Notes under the pieces: generated by a model | What the model was told of the DNA's origin: nothing | Seen by the model: the letters and a program-made list of their open reading frames with translations, nothing else | Databases searched by the model: none | Shown: in pieces, positions 1 through 8,062 of the stretch | How the letters are laid out: each line of letters opens with the position of its first letter | How positions within the stretch are numbered: the stretch's first letter is position 1 | Program-made: the position numbers and the translations under genes | DNA from: Lutibacter sp. HS1-25 | GTDB lineage: Bacteria; Bacteroidota; Bacteroidia; Flavobacteriales; Flavobacteriaceae | Direction of reading: 5' to 3' | NCBI RefSeq assembly: GCF_004121075.1 | Contig: NZ_RHLN01000137.1 | Span: 1 to 64,000, forward strand | DNA: 64,000 bases

Positions 1-209
1 CCAACAGCCATTTTATTTTTTGCAATTAAATTTTTCCAAGCAGGTACTTTATTTAGTTCTTGTTCTAAACTTTTTTGAAGATCAGAATTTTGTAAGCTAT
101 TTAAAGGTTTTATTTTTGATTGATCTAAATGTAAGGGTAAATCGTTTTGAGATTTTACACCAGTTGTAATAAGAAGCATTATTGCTATAATTAATTGATA
201 TAACTTCAT
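1..209 (-). CDS. N-terminal fragment of an exported protein (truncated by window edge)
   Basis: Reading the minus strand from an ATG at 207-209 gives about 69 residues before the window ends. The first 20 residues (MKLYQLIIAIMLLITTGVKS) form a clear signal peptide, so the product is exported. The mature start runs QNDLPLHL and the visible end is WKNLIAKNKMAVG. That last stretch faintly recalls the region before the catalytic domain of flavobacterial serine hydrolases, but too little is present to name a family. A TAnnTTTG box at 242-249 sits about 33 bp upstream and supports this start. Function unknown from what is visible. Confidence 0.6.
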   Translation of the reverse strand, partial: MKLYQLIIAIMLLITTGVKSQNDLPLHLDQSKIKPLNSLQNSDLQKSLEQELNKVPAWKNLIAKNKMAV

Positions 210-241
210 TTAGATGCCAATTTGTTAGTTTATAAATTAGG

Positions 242-249
242 CAAATGTA
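242..249 (-). promoter_or_regulatory. -7 box of promoter for the truncated exported gene
   Basis: The minus strand reads TACATTTG, matching the Bacteroidota -7 consensus TAnnTTTG. It lies about 33 bp before the ATG at 209. No clear TTG -33 box was found at the expected spacing. Confidence 0.45.
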
Positions 250-449
250 TTTTATTTTTAAATATGTTGGTTGTTAAATTTTTAAGTTTGATGAAAATAA
301 ATATTCCTTGATAATATTGATGTTTTAGGGTTTTTGTAGGGTGAAATTTGTTAAATTATTGTTTGAGGATTTATATTATGAAATTTTTTTAGATTAAAAT
401 TTACATTTTTTTTGAATTGTATTAACAATCAATGTTTGAAATTGATTTT

Positions 450-542
450 GCATTAGGGATAGTAGCGGCATCCTTTTTTACAATGCAACGCAGTGAAATT
501 GTAAAAAAGATATAGCGAATAGCCCGACCGAAGGGAATGCCC
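450..542 (+). repeat. Structured intergenic repeat, copy A (about 93 bp)
   Basis: This segment begins GCATTAGGGATAGTAGCGGC and ends near AGCCCGACC...ATGCCC. It contains a perfect 12-bp inverted repeat, CTTTTTTACAAT / ATTGTAAAAAAG, around the loop GCAACGCAGTGAA, plus an outer GGCAT / ATGCC pairing. A second copy at 12557-12651 keeps both the stem and flanks. It lies in the 400-bp gap between the truncated gene and tRNA-Pro; apart from this repeat and the tRNA terminator I see nothing else there. It may be a dispersed palindromic repeat or a structured RNA; the sequence alone does not decide. Confidence 0.75.
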
Positions 543-580
543 AATTTAAAAATAAGATAGGTTTTGAAATACTTATAAAA

Positions 581-610
581 AAAGCCTTTTCAAGTAAATG
601 AAAAGGCTTT
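581..610 (-). terminator. Intrinsic terminator of tRNA-Pro
   Basis: A perfect 10-bp stem AAAGCCTTTT / AAAAGGCTTT with a 10-nt loop lies just past the tRNA 3' end on the minus strand. It is followed on that strand by a U-rich run (rc of 576-583). Confidence 0.8.
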
Positions 611-612
611 TG

Positions 613-687
613 TCGGGGTGGCAGGATTCGAACCTGCGACCTCCGCGTCCCAAACGCGGCGCGATAACCGGGCTACGCTACACCCCG
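613..687 (-). tRNA. tRNA-Pro (anticodon TGG)
   Basis: The minus strand folds as a tRNA. The acceptor stem is CGGGGTG / CACCCCG with discriminator A. The anticodon arm is CCGCG-TTTGGGA-CGCGG, giving anticodon TGG (Pro), and the T-arm carries GGTTCGAATCC. CCA is not encoded. A terminator hairpin follows directly at 581-610, so the tRNA is probably a single-gene unit. Confidence 0.95.
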
Positions 688-745
688 AGTGGTTATCATA
701 TTTTAAGGCTGCAAATATAATACTTAAAATGCATTTTGCAAGTAT

Positions 746-1084
746 TTATTCAAAAATAAGTTGATAAGGTCTTTTTATGGCTTCTTCTAATTCGTAAATC
801 CCAATATTTCTACTTTTTCTAATGGTTTCTTTACCATCAAAAAAAACCAGTATAGTAGGTTCTACAAAGGCATTGTAAGACGCTGCTATTTGGGGCGAAA
901 AATTTAAATCAACCGTAAACATTTTTATTTTTGGGAAATTGCTGCTAAGTAAATTTTTAACTTTAGGTTCTAAAGCTTCGCCAACATTGCAAGATTGAGT
1001 GTTAAAAAAAAGCAAAACAGCCAAGTTGTTAGCAATTGTTGTTTTAAGTTGGGTTAAATTTGCGTTTTGGTTTGAAGTATTCAT
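746..1084 (-). CDS. Thioredoxin-like protein with degenerate active site
   Basis: A 112-residue protein without signal peptide that keeps the thioredoxin fold pattern: a beta strand LAVLLFF, the active-site position, a helix, VDLN, and a cis-proline loop VEPTILVFFDG. The usual CGPC is replaced by CNVG, so only the first cysteine remains (about residue 33). It therefore cannot be a normal dithiol thioredoxin; it may act as a monothiol or binding protein. It is divergent from trxB, whose ATG is 155 bp away, which suggests a functional link to thioredoxin reductase. The start is the ATG at 1084. Catalytic role uncertain. Confidence 0.75.
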   Translation of the reverse strand: MNTSNQNANLTQLKTTIANNLAVLLFFNTQSCNVGEALEPKVKNLLSSNFPKIKMFTVDLNFSPQIAASYNAFVEPTILVFFDGKETIRKSRNIGIYELEEAIKRPYQLIFE

Positions 1085-1204
1085 ATATTATAATATTCTA
1101 AAGGATAAAAATAACTAAAATTAGTTCAAACCAAGTATTGTTGTTTCTTATAATTGTATTGTGAAAAATTATAAATAATACTATTTAGTTTTAAGAAATA
1201 GCCA

Positions 1205-1212
1205 TAAATTTG
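1205..1212 (+). promoter_or_regulatory. -7 box of trxB promoter
   Basis: TAAATTTG matches TAnnTTTG and lies 28 bp before the trxB ATG. No strong TTG -33 partner is evident. Confidence 0.5.
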
Positions 1213-1239
1213 TTTTTGTAAAAATAAAAAGAGAAAATA

Positions 1240-2187
1240 ATGTCTGATAAAATTGAAAGAATAAAATGTTTGATTATTGGTTCGGGACCTGCTGGTTATA
1301 CAGCAGCAATTTATGCTTCGCGTGCAGATTTAAAACCAGTAATGTATACAGGAATGCAAATGGGAGGTCAACTTACAACTACTACAGAGGTTGATAATTT
1401 TCCTGGATATCCAAAAGGTACAGATGGAACTGCAATGATGGAAGATTTAAAGTCTCAAGCAGAGCGTTTTGGTACAGAAGTAAGATTTGGACTGGTTACT
1501 AAAGTTGATTTTAGTAAAGAAGTTGGAGGTATACATAAAGTTACTGTTGATGAAACGACTCAAATTGAAGCTGAAACGGTGATTATTTCAACAGGTGCAA
1601 CTGCAAAATATTTAGGTTTAGAAAGTGAGCAACGTTTAATTGGTGGTGGTGTTTCTGCTTGTGCAACTTGTGATGGTTTTTTCTATAAAGGACAAGATGT
1701 AGTTGTTGTTGGTGCTGGTGATACTGCTGCCGAAGAGGCAACTTATTTATCAAATATTTGTAATAAAGTTACTTTGCTTGTTAGAAAAGACTATATGAGA
1801 GCTTCAAAAGCAATGCAACACAGGGTTGATAAAACCAAAAATTTGGAAGTAAAATACAATACTGAAATTGATGAGGTTTTAGGTGATAACGTTGTTGAAG
1901 GTGTACGTGTTTTTAACAATATTTCTGGTGAAAAAGAAGTAATTCCGGTAACTGGAATTTTTATTGCTATTGGACACAAACCAAATACAGATATATTTAA
2001 AGGAGTTTTAGATATGGATGAAACAGGTTATTTAATTACCAAAGGAAAATCTACTAAGACTAATTTACCAGGTGTTTTTGCAGCTGGAGATGTGCAAGAT
2101 AAAGAATACAGACAAGCTGTAACTGCTGCAGGTACAGGATGTATGGCTGCTTTAGATGCGGAACGTTATCTAGGTTCTTTAGATTAA
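1240..2187 (+). CDS. trxB: Thioredoxin-disulfide reductase
   Basis: A 315-residue cytoplasmic flavoenzyme that passes electrons from NADPH through FAD and a redox-active disulfide to thioredoxin. The FAD-binding GSGPAGYTAAIYASRA is near residue 14. The active-site CATC is at C141/C144, and the NADPH-binding GAGDTAAEEA follows near 158. The C-terminal FAD motif AAGDVQDKEYRQAVTAAGTG is present. Length and motif order are normal for low-molecular-weight bacterial TrxB. It has its own promoter box at 1205-1212 and terminator at 2212-2240, so it is likely monocistronic. A thioredoxin-like gene is transcribed divergently. Confidence 0.97.
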   Translation: MSDKIERIKCLIIGSGPAGYTAAIYASRADLKPVMYTGMQMGGQLTTTTEVDNFPGYPKGTDGTAMMEDLKSQAERFGTEVRFGLVTKVDFSKEVGGIHKVTVDETTQIEAETVIISTGATAKYLGLESEQRLIGGGVSACATCDGFFYKGQDVVVVGAGDTAAEEATYLSNICNKVTLLVRKDYMRASKAMQHRVDKTKNLEVKYNTEIDEVLGDNVVEGVRVFNNISGEKEVIPVTGIFIAIGHKPNTDIFKGVLDMDETGYLITKGKSTKTNLPGVFAAGDVQDKEYRQAVTAAGTGCMAALDAERYLGSLD

Positions 2188-2211
2188 ATTTTTTTAGTAA
2201 TATTATATTAA

Positions 2212-2240
2212 TAGCCTGGGTGTTTCGCTCAGGCTTTTTT
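2212..2240 (+). terminator. Intrinsic terminator of trxB
   Basis: AGCCTG pairs with CAGGCT around a short loop and is followed by a run of T (2235-2240). Confidence 0.8.
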
Positions 2241-2313
2241 ATGTGTATAAAAGTGTAGTAATCGTTTTCGTTAATTGTAGCAATTTTAATGGTTAATCAT
2301 TAAAGAATGTGGT

Positions 2314-2321
2314 TAAATTTG
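2314..2321 (+). promoter_or_regulatory. -7 box upstream of the AspT-type transporter
   Basis: TAAATTTG (TAnnTTTG consensus) lies 27 bp before the ATG at 2348. Confidence 0.5.
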
Positions 2322-2347
2322 TTTTGTCAAACTTATATATTTATTAA

Positions 2348-3934
2348 ATGGAGTTATTTTCAAATAGTTATTTTGTGTTGTTTTTGATTATTGCAATTGG
2401 GTTTGTTATTGGAAGAATAAAGTTTAAAGGTATTTCATTAGATATTTCTGCAGTTATATTTGTTGCTTTGGTTTTTGGTCATTATGGCTTTGTAGTTCCT
2501 AAAGATTTTCAAAATTTGGGATTGGTAATTTTTATTTTTACAATTGGTATACAAGCCGGACCTAGTTTTTTTGAATCTTTTAAAAAAAATGGTCGCGAAT
2601 TGGCTATTTTGGCAAGTGTGCTGGTTATAAGTGCAGGACTTATCACTTTTCTTATTTTTTATTTCTTCGGAATTGATAAAAATTTGGTAATTGGGTTGTT
2701 AAATGGCTCTTTAACAAGTACGCCTGGTTTGGCTGCTGCCATTGACGCTACAGGTTCGCCATTGGCATCAATAGGTTATGGTATTGGTTATCCGTTTGGA
2801 GTTATTGGGGTTATTCTTTTTGTGAGTTTTTTGCCTAAAATTATGGGCAAAGACATTAAGGCTGAAGTTAAAAATTACAAAGAAAAAATTTCAACAGATT
2901 TTCCTGAAATTGAAAAAAAGCATTTTATTGTTGAAAATGAGAATGTTATTGGGAAAACTTTTGGCGAGTTAAATATTCAGTTTATGACCAAAGCGGTTAT
3001 TTCTAGAATTATGCACAACGGTGTTGTTGTGGTTGCCGAGCCAAATGTTGTGTTTCATAAAGGAGATATTGTTAGAGCTGTAGGTTCGGCAAATGCACTT
3101 GAACGTATTAAATTATTAATAGGAAGTGAAGTTGAAACTGAAATTCCGCTAGATAATAATTACGATGTTCGTTCTATTTTGGTTACCAATAAAGATGTGG
3201 TTAAAAAAACATTGGGACAATTAAATATTTTAAAAACCTATCACGCAACTATTACGCGTATTCGTCGTTCGGGTATTAACATTTCTCCAAGTCCATCTTC
3301 TACATTGCAATTTGGTGATAAATTAATTGTAGTTTGTCACAAAGACAATATGAAAGATGTGAGTCGTATTTTTGGAGATGATACCAGTAAATTGTCAAGT
3401 ACAGATTTTTTTCCAATCGCAATCGGAATTATTTTAGGTATTTTAGTAGGTAAGCTTAGTTTGAATTTTGGCGATGATTTTTCTTTTAGTTTGGGTTTAA
3501 CAGGCGGGGTATTAATGGTTGCTTTGATTTTAGGAAGAACAGGTAAAACAGGTCCAATTTTATGGACAATGACAGGTGCTTCTAACCAATTATTGCGTCA
3601 ATTTGGTTTGTTGTTCTTTTTGGCAGCTGTTGGTACAAGTGCAGGAACAAGTTTGGTGGAAACATTTCAACAATACGGATTGGAATTGTTTGCTTACGGA
3701 ATTTTAATCACTTTAATTCCTATGATTTTAACAACTGTTATTGCGCGATTGTTTTTAGATATAAATATTCTTTCATTGTTGGGAACACTAACAGGAAGTA
3801 TGACAAGTACGCCTGGGTTGGCTGCCGTAGACAATATGGTTGATGTAGATGCGCCAGCAATTGCCTATGCAACCGTTTATCCAATTGCAATGGTGTTGCT
3901 AATAATAGTAGTTCAAATATTGAGCTTATTGTAG
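2348..3934 (+). CDS. AspT/YidE/YbjL-family membrane transporter with two RCK_C domains
   Basis: A 528-residue inner-membrane protein. Two membrane halves flank a soluble middle. Each half carries the duplicated family signature: GSLTSTPGLAAA near residue 120 and GSMTSTPGLAAV near 485. The soluble middle (about 180-345) looks like two TrkA-C/RCK_C domains, with FGELN, VVVAEPNVVFHKGD and FGDKLIVV stretches. The aspartate:alanine exchanger family imports or exchanges small anions; the substrate here cannot be read from sequence. It converges on the GIN-domain gene with only 1 bp between stop codons. Assignment to the family is firm, substrate is not. Confidence 0.9.
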   Translation: MELFSNSYFVLFLIIAIGFVIGRIKFKGISLDISAVIFVALVFGHYGFVVPKDFQNLGLVIFIFTIGIQAGPSFFESFKKNGRELAILASVLVISAGLITFLIFYFFGIDKNLVIGLLNGSLTSTPGLAAAIDATGSPLASIGYGIGYPFGVIGVILFVSFLPKIMGKDIKAEVKNYKEKISTDFPEIEKKHFIVENENVIGKTFGELNIQFMTKAVISRIMHNGVVVVAEPNVVFHKGDIVRAVGSANALERIKLLIGSEVETEIPLDNNYDVRSILVTNKDVVKKTLGQLNILKTYHATITRIRRSGINISPSPSSTLQFGDKLIVVCHKDNMKDVSRIFGDDTSKLSSTDFFPIAIGIILGILVGKLSLNFGDDFSFSLGLTGGVLMVALILGRTGKTGPILWTMTGASNQLLRQFGLLFFLAAVGTSAGTSLVETFQQYGLELFAYGILITLIPMILTTVIARLFLDINILSLLGTLTGSMTSTPGLAAVDNMVDVDAPAIAYATVYPIAMVLLIIVVQILSLL

Positions 3935-3935
3935 G

Positions 3936-4772
3936 CTAATTGAGTTCTTTTTTTCTAAGAATTGCCTTGTCAAAAAACTCAGTTATTGTAATCTTCGGAT
4001 TTGAATAAATGGTTATTTCGCTGGAGTTATTTGAAAAAATATTTAAATTTTCAGACACATTTACCAAGATTTCAGCGCTATTGTATGCTTTTACAGTTGC
4101 GCTTTTTGTTGCAAGAGATTTTCCTTTAAAAGTGGTACTGCTAAAAGCACTAAGATCTAAATTGTCTGTAGTTCCCGAAAAATTAACAGTAGACTTGTCT
4201 GCCAATTTTAAAGCTACATTTTGAGCATTTATTACAGCCGTTGTTGTGTTAGATCCACTAGTTTCAATAGTTGCATTGTTGGTTAAAATTTCAAGATCTA
4301 AATTGCTGCCGCTTTTTCCGTTTATAGCAATAGATTTGGTATTTAATTTTAATTTTATAACACTAGAGTCATAGGCGTTAAAAGAAATTGAATCAATAAT
4401 TATCAGGTTTTTAGATGTTACATTAACTTTGTTGTAAGTACTAATCTCGGTAATGTTTTTATCTATATCTAAATGTACTTTAAGTGCTTTACTTCGACCA
4501 ATTACTTGATCGGTTCTAATAGTTAAAACACCATCTTTAACTTTGGTAAGAATGTTGTTTTGCAAATTAACATCTGCTTCAATACTTACAGATTGCTTTT
4601 TATTGTGAACCAAAAAAACTTCAATATCATCAATTATTTCAATTTTAGTAAAATCCGAAATATCTCTATTTTCAGTAGTAACTTCTCCATTTCCTTTTAA
4701 TTTTTCTTGTGAGATAATTGTAGTTGTTGCAAATAATGTAAAAATGAAGGCAATTTTGTATGAAATTTTCAT
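3936..4772 (-). CDS. Exported GIN-domain (DUF2807) protein
   Basis: A 278-residue protein with an N-terminal signal peptide ending near TTIISQ. The mature region starts with VTTENRDISDFTKIEI and DDIEVFLVHNKKQSVSIEAD, typical of the DUF2807/GIN domain that folds as a repetitive beta-solenoid-like head. Repeated short strands with Ser, Asn and Thr turns (SFNAYDSS, SGSNLDLE, NSAEILVNVSENL) continue to the C terminus. The family is common on Bacteroidota cell surfaces or in the periplasm, with no established enzymatic role. It ends KKELN, with no T9SS sorting domain. Confidence 0.8.
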   Translation of the reverse strand: MKISYKIAFIFTLFATTTIISQEKLKGNGEVTTENRDISDFTKIEIIDDIEVFLVHNKKQSVSIEADVNLQNNILTKVKDGVLTIRTDQVIGRSKALKVHLDIDKNITEISTYNKVNVTSKNLIIIDSISFNAYDSSVIKLKLNTKSIAINGKSGSNLDLEILTNNATIETSGSNTTTAVINAQNVALKLADKSTVNFSGTTDNLDLSAFSSTTFKGKSLATKSATVKAYNSAEILVNVSENLNIFSNNSSEITIYSNPKITITEFFDKAILRKKELN

Positions 4773-4819
4773 GATATGTCTTTTTACAAAAATAATAAAT
4801 TAATTTGTTAGAGAATAAT

Positions 4820-4849
4820 TTGTGTATCTAAAAATCTGTATTAAATTTG
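4820..4849 (+). promoter_or_regulatory. trp operon promoter
   Basis: TTG at 4820-4822 and TAAATTTG at 4842-4849 are separated by 19 bp, matching the Bacteroidota -33/-7 consensus. Transcription should begin near 4855-4857, only a few bases before the leader-peptide ATG at 4860. Confidence 0.75.
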
Positions 4850-4859
4850 TGACTCGAAA

Positions 4860-4913
4860 ATGAAAAACAATAAATTAAATATCAATTGGTGGTGGAACTC
4901 TCTTACAAATTAA
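4860..4913 (+). CDS. trpL: trp operon leader peptide
   Basis: A short open frame encodes the 17-residue MKNNKLNINWWWNSLTN followed by TAA. Three consecutive TGG codons occupy 4887-4895, which is diagnostic of a ribosome-stalling Trp sensor. It lies between a strong promoter and the attenuator terminator upstream of trpE. The ATG is predicted to sit only about 3-5 nt from the transcript 5' end, so the leader would be translated from a nearly leaderless mRNA. The stop codon directly abuts the antiterminator strand GCGAGA (4914-4919). Confidence 0.9.
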   Translation: MKNNKLNINWWWNSLTN

Positions 4914-4983
4914 GCGAGAAGTAACTACTATATGTATATATCAATATAAACAAAAGGACTTATCTCGCGATAGGTCTTTTTTT
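4897..4983 (+). terminator. trp attenuator: alternative hairpins and intrinsic terminator
   Basis: Terminator: GGACTTATC (4956-4964) pairs with GATAGGTCT (4969-4977), with two G-U pairs, followed by seven T (4977-4983). Antiterminator: GCGAGA (4914-4919) pairs perfectly with TCTCGC (4963-4968) inside the terminator, extended by AGT/ACT. Anti-antiterminator: ACTCTC (4897-4902), directly after the Trp codons, pairs with GAG(A)AGT (4916-4922). A ribosome stalled on the TGG codons would mask the first strand and favour readthrough when Trp-tRNA is scarce. Confidence 0.88.
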
Positions 4984-4989
4984 ATTTCA

Positions 4990-6387
4990 ATGAAAATGAA
5001 AAATTTAAAATTTAAAACCATTTCAACACAACAACTGGCAGATACTATTACTCCTGTAGGTATGTATTCTAAAATTAGAGATAAATATGCCAATAGTTTA
5101 TTGCTTGAAAGTTCAGATTACCATAGTAAAGAGGAGAGTTTTACGTTTATTTGTGTAGATCCAATAGTGACTTTAAAGGCTGATAATGATGTTTTTACGT
5201 ATACTTATAAAGATAAATTAATCGATTCTAAAAAAATAGGTCGCGATTTTTATAATATTTTTCAAACGTATAGTAAAACAATAGATGTAGATTGTAATGC
5301 AGAAATAAAAGCATACAATGGTTTTTACGGATACATTTCTTACAATTCTATTCAGTATTTTGAAACCATTAAATTAAAGGCTGAAAAAGCGGCTTCTGAA
5401 ATACCTGATTTACAATTTAGTTTTTTCAGATTTATCATAGCAATCAATCATTTTAATGATGAATTAACTTTAATTGAAAATATTGAAGAAGGTGAAGCAT
5501 CTAGAATTGAAGAAATTCAAACTTTGATAAATTCTAGAACTTACGGTTTGTATAAATTTGAAACCGAAGGCAAAGAATCTTCAAACTGTACCGATGATGA
5601 TTTTAGAAATATGGTTACTAAAGCCAAACAACATTGTAAGCGTGGCGATGTTTTTCAATTGGTATTGTCTCGTCAGTTTCAGCAAAAATACAAAGGAGAC
5701 GAGTTTAATTTATACAGAGCTTTGCGTTCTATAAATCCTTCACCATATTTATTTTATTTTGACTACGGAAGTTTTAAATTGATGGGGTCTTCACCAGAAG
5801 CACAAATTAAAATTGATGAAGAAAAAGCCATTATCAACCCAATTGCAGGTACTTTTAAAAGAACTGGAGATATGGCAAAAGACATTTTGTTGGGCGAAAA
5901 ATTATCGAATGATAAAAAAGAAACTGCTGAACATGTAATGTTGGTAGATTTGGCCAGAAACGATTTAAGTAAACACGCAAGTAATGTTAATGTTGAAGTT
6001 TTTAAAGAAGTACAATATTTTAGCCATGTAATTCATTTGGTTTCAACAGTGCAAGGAAAACCAAAAGGAAAAGCAATTGAAATTGTTGGAGATACTTTTC
6101 CGGCCGGAACATTAAGTGGTGCGCCAAAATTTAAAGCAATGGAATTGATTGATACTTATGAAAATCAAACGCGTGGTTTTTATGGTGGTGCAGTTGGTTT
6201 TATTGGATTGGATAATTCAGTAAATTTGGCAATTGCAATTCGTTCTTTTGTAAGTAAAAACAACACCTTGTTTTATCAGGCAGGAGCAGGAATTGTAATT
6301 AATTCAACCGAAGAAGGTGAGTTACAGGAGGTTAATAATAAATTGGCTGCTTTAAAGAAAGCATTGGTTTTAGCAGAAAAAATATAA
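4990..6387 (+). CDS. trpE: Anthranilate synthase component I
   Basis: A 465-residue cytoplasmic enzyme that makes anthranilate from chorismate with ammonia supplied by TrpG. The N-terminal region carries the LLLESS motif at residues 37-42, the tryptophan feedback site in this family. The chorismate-binding domain has FQLVLSRQF, NPSPYLFYFD, GSSPE, PIAGT, LVDLARND, TFPAGTLSGAPK and FYGGAVGF in the usual order. It is the first gene behind the attenuator. An ATG two codons in (4996) is an alternative start. trpG follows after a palindromic repeat (6397-6467). Confidence 0.97.
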   Translation: MKMKNLKFKTISTQQLADTITPVGMYSKIRDKYANSLLLESSDYHSKEESFTFICVDPIVTLKADNDVFTYTYKDKLIDSKKIGRDFYNIFQTYSKTIDVDCNAEIKAYNGFYGYISYNSIQYFETIKLKAEKAASEIPDLQFSFFRFIIAINHFNDELTLIENIEEGEASRIEEIQTLINSRTYGLYKFETEGKESSNCTDDDFRNMVTKAKQHCKRGDVFQLVLSRQFQQKYKGDEFNLYRALRSINPSPYLFYFDYGSFKLMGSSPEAQIKIDEEKAIINPIAGTFKRTGDMAKDILLGEKLSNDKKETAEHVMLVDLARNDLSKHASNVNVEVFKEVQYFSHVIHLVSTVQGKPKGKAIEIVGDTFPAGTLSGAPKFKAMELIDTYENQTRGFYGGAVGFIGLDNSVNLAIAIRSFVSKNNTLFYQAGAGIVINSTEEGELQEVNNKLAALKKALVLAEKI

Positions 6388-6396
6388 ATAAAAATC

Positions 6397-6467
6397 CGTC
6401 ATTCTGAACTTGTTTCAGAATCTTTTTTAGAATAAATATGAGGCCCTGAAATAAATTCAGGGTGACG
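6397..6467 (+). repeat. Short palindromic element between trpE and trpG (R1)
   Basis: A 71-bp element with imperfect 12-bp terminal inverted repeats: CGTCATTCTGAA at the left and TTCAGGGTGACG at the right. Each end also folds into its own hairpin (ATTCTGAA/TTCAGAAT and CCCTGAA/TTCAGGG). It is related to the flanks of the GIY-YIG gene at 11224-11572 and to the element at 11588-11727. A GTG inside its right end is in frame with trpG but is an unlikely start. Confidence 0.8.
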
Positions 6468-6485
6468 AAAATAGAAATAGAAACA

Positions 6486-7061
6486 ATGAAAATTTTAATA
6501 TTAGACAATTACGACTCATTTACCTACAATTTGGTGCATATGGTCGAAGATATTACAGGTGTTTATCCTGCTGTTTTTAGAAATGATGAAATTACAATTG
6601 AAGGTATCAATGCCTATGATTTAATTATATTGTCTCCAGGACCAGGGATTCCTGATGAAGCCGGAATTTTAAAAGAAACCATAAAAACCTATGCAGGTAA
6701 AAAACCAATTTTTGGAGTTTGCCTGGGATTACAAGCCATTACTGAAGTTTTTGGAGGTTCTTTAGAAAATTTAGATTCGGTTTTTCACGGTGTTGCCACT
6801 ATTATGAAAGTAACTAAAAATGATGCGGTAATTTATAAAGATATGCCAACAGAGTTTGAAGCAGCTCGTTACCATTCTTGGATTGCTTCAACAAAAGATT
6901 TTCCTGCAGAATTAGAAATTACTTCTGTTGATGAATTTGGAGATATTATGTCTTTACAACATAAAACGCACAATATTAGTGCGGTACAATTTCATCCAGA
7001 ATCTATTTTAACACCTCTTGGAGAAAAAATGGTTCGTAATTTTATTGAAGCAAATAAATAA
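6486..7061 (+). CDS. trpG: Anthranilate synthase component II (glutamine amidotransferase)
   Basis: A 191-residue class I glutamine amidotransferase that hydrolyses glutamine and channels ammonia to TrpE. It begins MKILILDNYDSFTYNL, the canonical family start. It carries LSPGPGIP, the nucleophile elbow GVCLGLQ, and the catalytic His/Glu pair in FHPESILT near the C terminus. I chose the ATG at 6486 over an in-frame GTG at 6462, because that GTG falls inside the preceding palindromic repeat and would add eight unrelated residues. trpD starts 14 bp downstream. Confidence 0.96.
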   Translation: MKILILDNYDSFTYNLVHMVEDITGVYPAVFRNDEITIEGINAYDLIILSPGPGIPDEAGILKETIKTYAGKKPIFGVCLGLQAITEVFGGSLENLDSVFHGVATIMKVTKNDAVIYKDMPTEFEAARYHSWIASTKDFPAELEITSVDEFGDIMSLQHKTHNISAVQFHPESILTPLGEKMVRNFIEANK

Positions 7062-7075
7062 TTGAAATTTAAATA

Positions 7076-8062
7076 ATGAAAAATATACTAAATAAATTAT
7101 TTGAACAAGAGCGACTAACACAAGAAGAAGCAAAAAATATTTTGATTGAGATTGCAACTGAAAAATTCAATACTTCTCAATTGGCTTCTTTTTTAACGGT
7201 TTTTATGATGCGTCCAATATCTGTTGATGAATTGGCCGGATTTAGAGAAGCTTTGTTGTCATTGTCAGTAAAATTAGATTTTTCAGATTTTAACACCATT
7301 GATTTGTGTGGTACTGGTGGAGACGGAAAAGATACTTTCAACATTTCAACATTAACATCTTTTATTGTTGCAGGAACTGGTAATAAAGTTGCAAAACACG
7401 GTAATTACAGTGCTTCATCGGTAAGTGGTTCTTCAAATTTGTTGGAGTTTTTAGGTTATAAGTTTTCAAACAATCAGGATAGTTTAAAATCACAATTAGA
7501 AAACGCAAATATTTGTTTTTTACACGCACCTTTATTTCACCCAGCTATGAAAGCAGTTGGACCTGTTAGAAAAGAATTGGGAATGAAAACATTTTTTAAT
7601 ATGTTGGGACCTTTGGTAAATCCAAGCAATCCGCAAAATCAAATGGTAGGTGTTTTTAATTTAGAAGTGGCAAGATTGTACAACTATTTGTTACAAGAAA
7701 CAGCTCAAAATTACGGAATTGTACATAGTTTAGATGGTTACGATGAAATTTCATTAACAAGTTCATTCAAATTATTTACAAAAAACAATGAGCAATTAAT
7801 AGCTCCTGAAGAATTAGGTTTGAAACGTTTAGCGCAATCTGAAATTTTTGGAGGAAACTCAGTAAAAGAATCAGCAGATATATTTCTGTCTATTTTAGAA
7901 GGAAAAGGAACAGAAGCACAAAACAATGCAGTACTTACAAATGCTGCCTTTGCATTAAAAATAATAGATAAAAATAAATCTTTTGAAACTGCTTTTGAAG
8001 AAGCAAAAGATTCATTATTTGGCTTAAAAGCGAAAACGTGTTTAACCAGATTGATTAAGTAA
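7076..8062 (+). CDS. trpD: Anthranilate phosphoribosyltransferase
   Basis: A 328-residue enzyme joining anthranilate and PRPP in tryptophan synthesis. The glycine-rich PRPP site CGTGGDGKDTFNIST lies near residue 78 and KHGNYSASSVSGSSNLLEFLG near 108. GPVRKELGMKTFFNMLGPL and NPQNQMVG follow, as does the acidic DGYDEISLT segment. Length is slightly under the 330-345 usual but no motif is missing. Fourteen bp separate it from trpG. Downstream of its stop the operon is interrupted by the repeat-flanked four-helix-bundle gene. Confidence 0.96.
   Translation: MKNILNKLFEQERLTQEEAKNILIEIATEKFNTSQLASFLTVFMMRPISVDELAGFREALLSLSVKLDFSDFNTIDLCGTGGDGKDTFNISTLTSFIVAGTGNKVAKHGNYSASSVSGSSNLLEFLGYKFSNNQDSLKSQLENANICFLHAPLFHPAMKAVGPVRKELGMKTFFNMLGPLVNPSNPQNQMVGVFNLEVARLYNYLLQETAQNYGIVHSLDGYDEISLTSSFKLFTKNNEQLIAPEELGLKRLAQSEIFGGNSVKESADIFLSILEGKGTEAQNNAVLTNAAFALKIIDKNKSFETAFEEAKDSLFGLKAKTCLTRLIK

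Noticed and set aside
6462-6485. GTG upstream start that would lengthen TrpG by eight residues
   Set aside because: The codon lies in the right end of palindromic element R1 and the added residues are not family-like; the ATG at 6486 begins the canonical MKILILDNYDSF.
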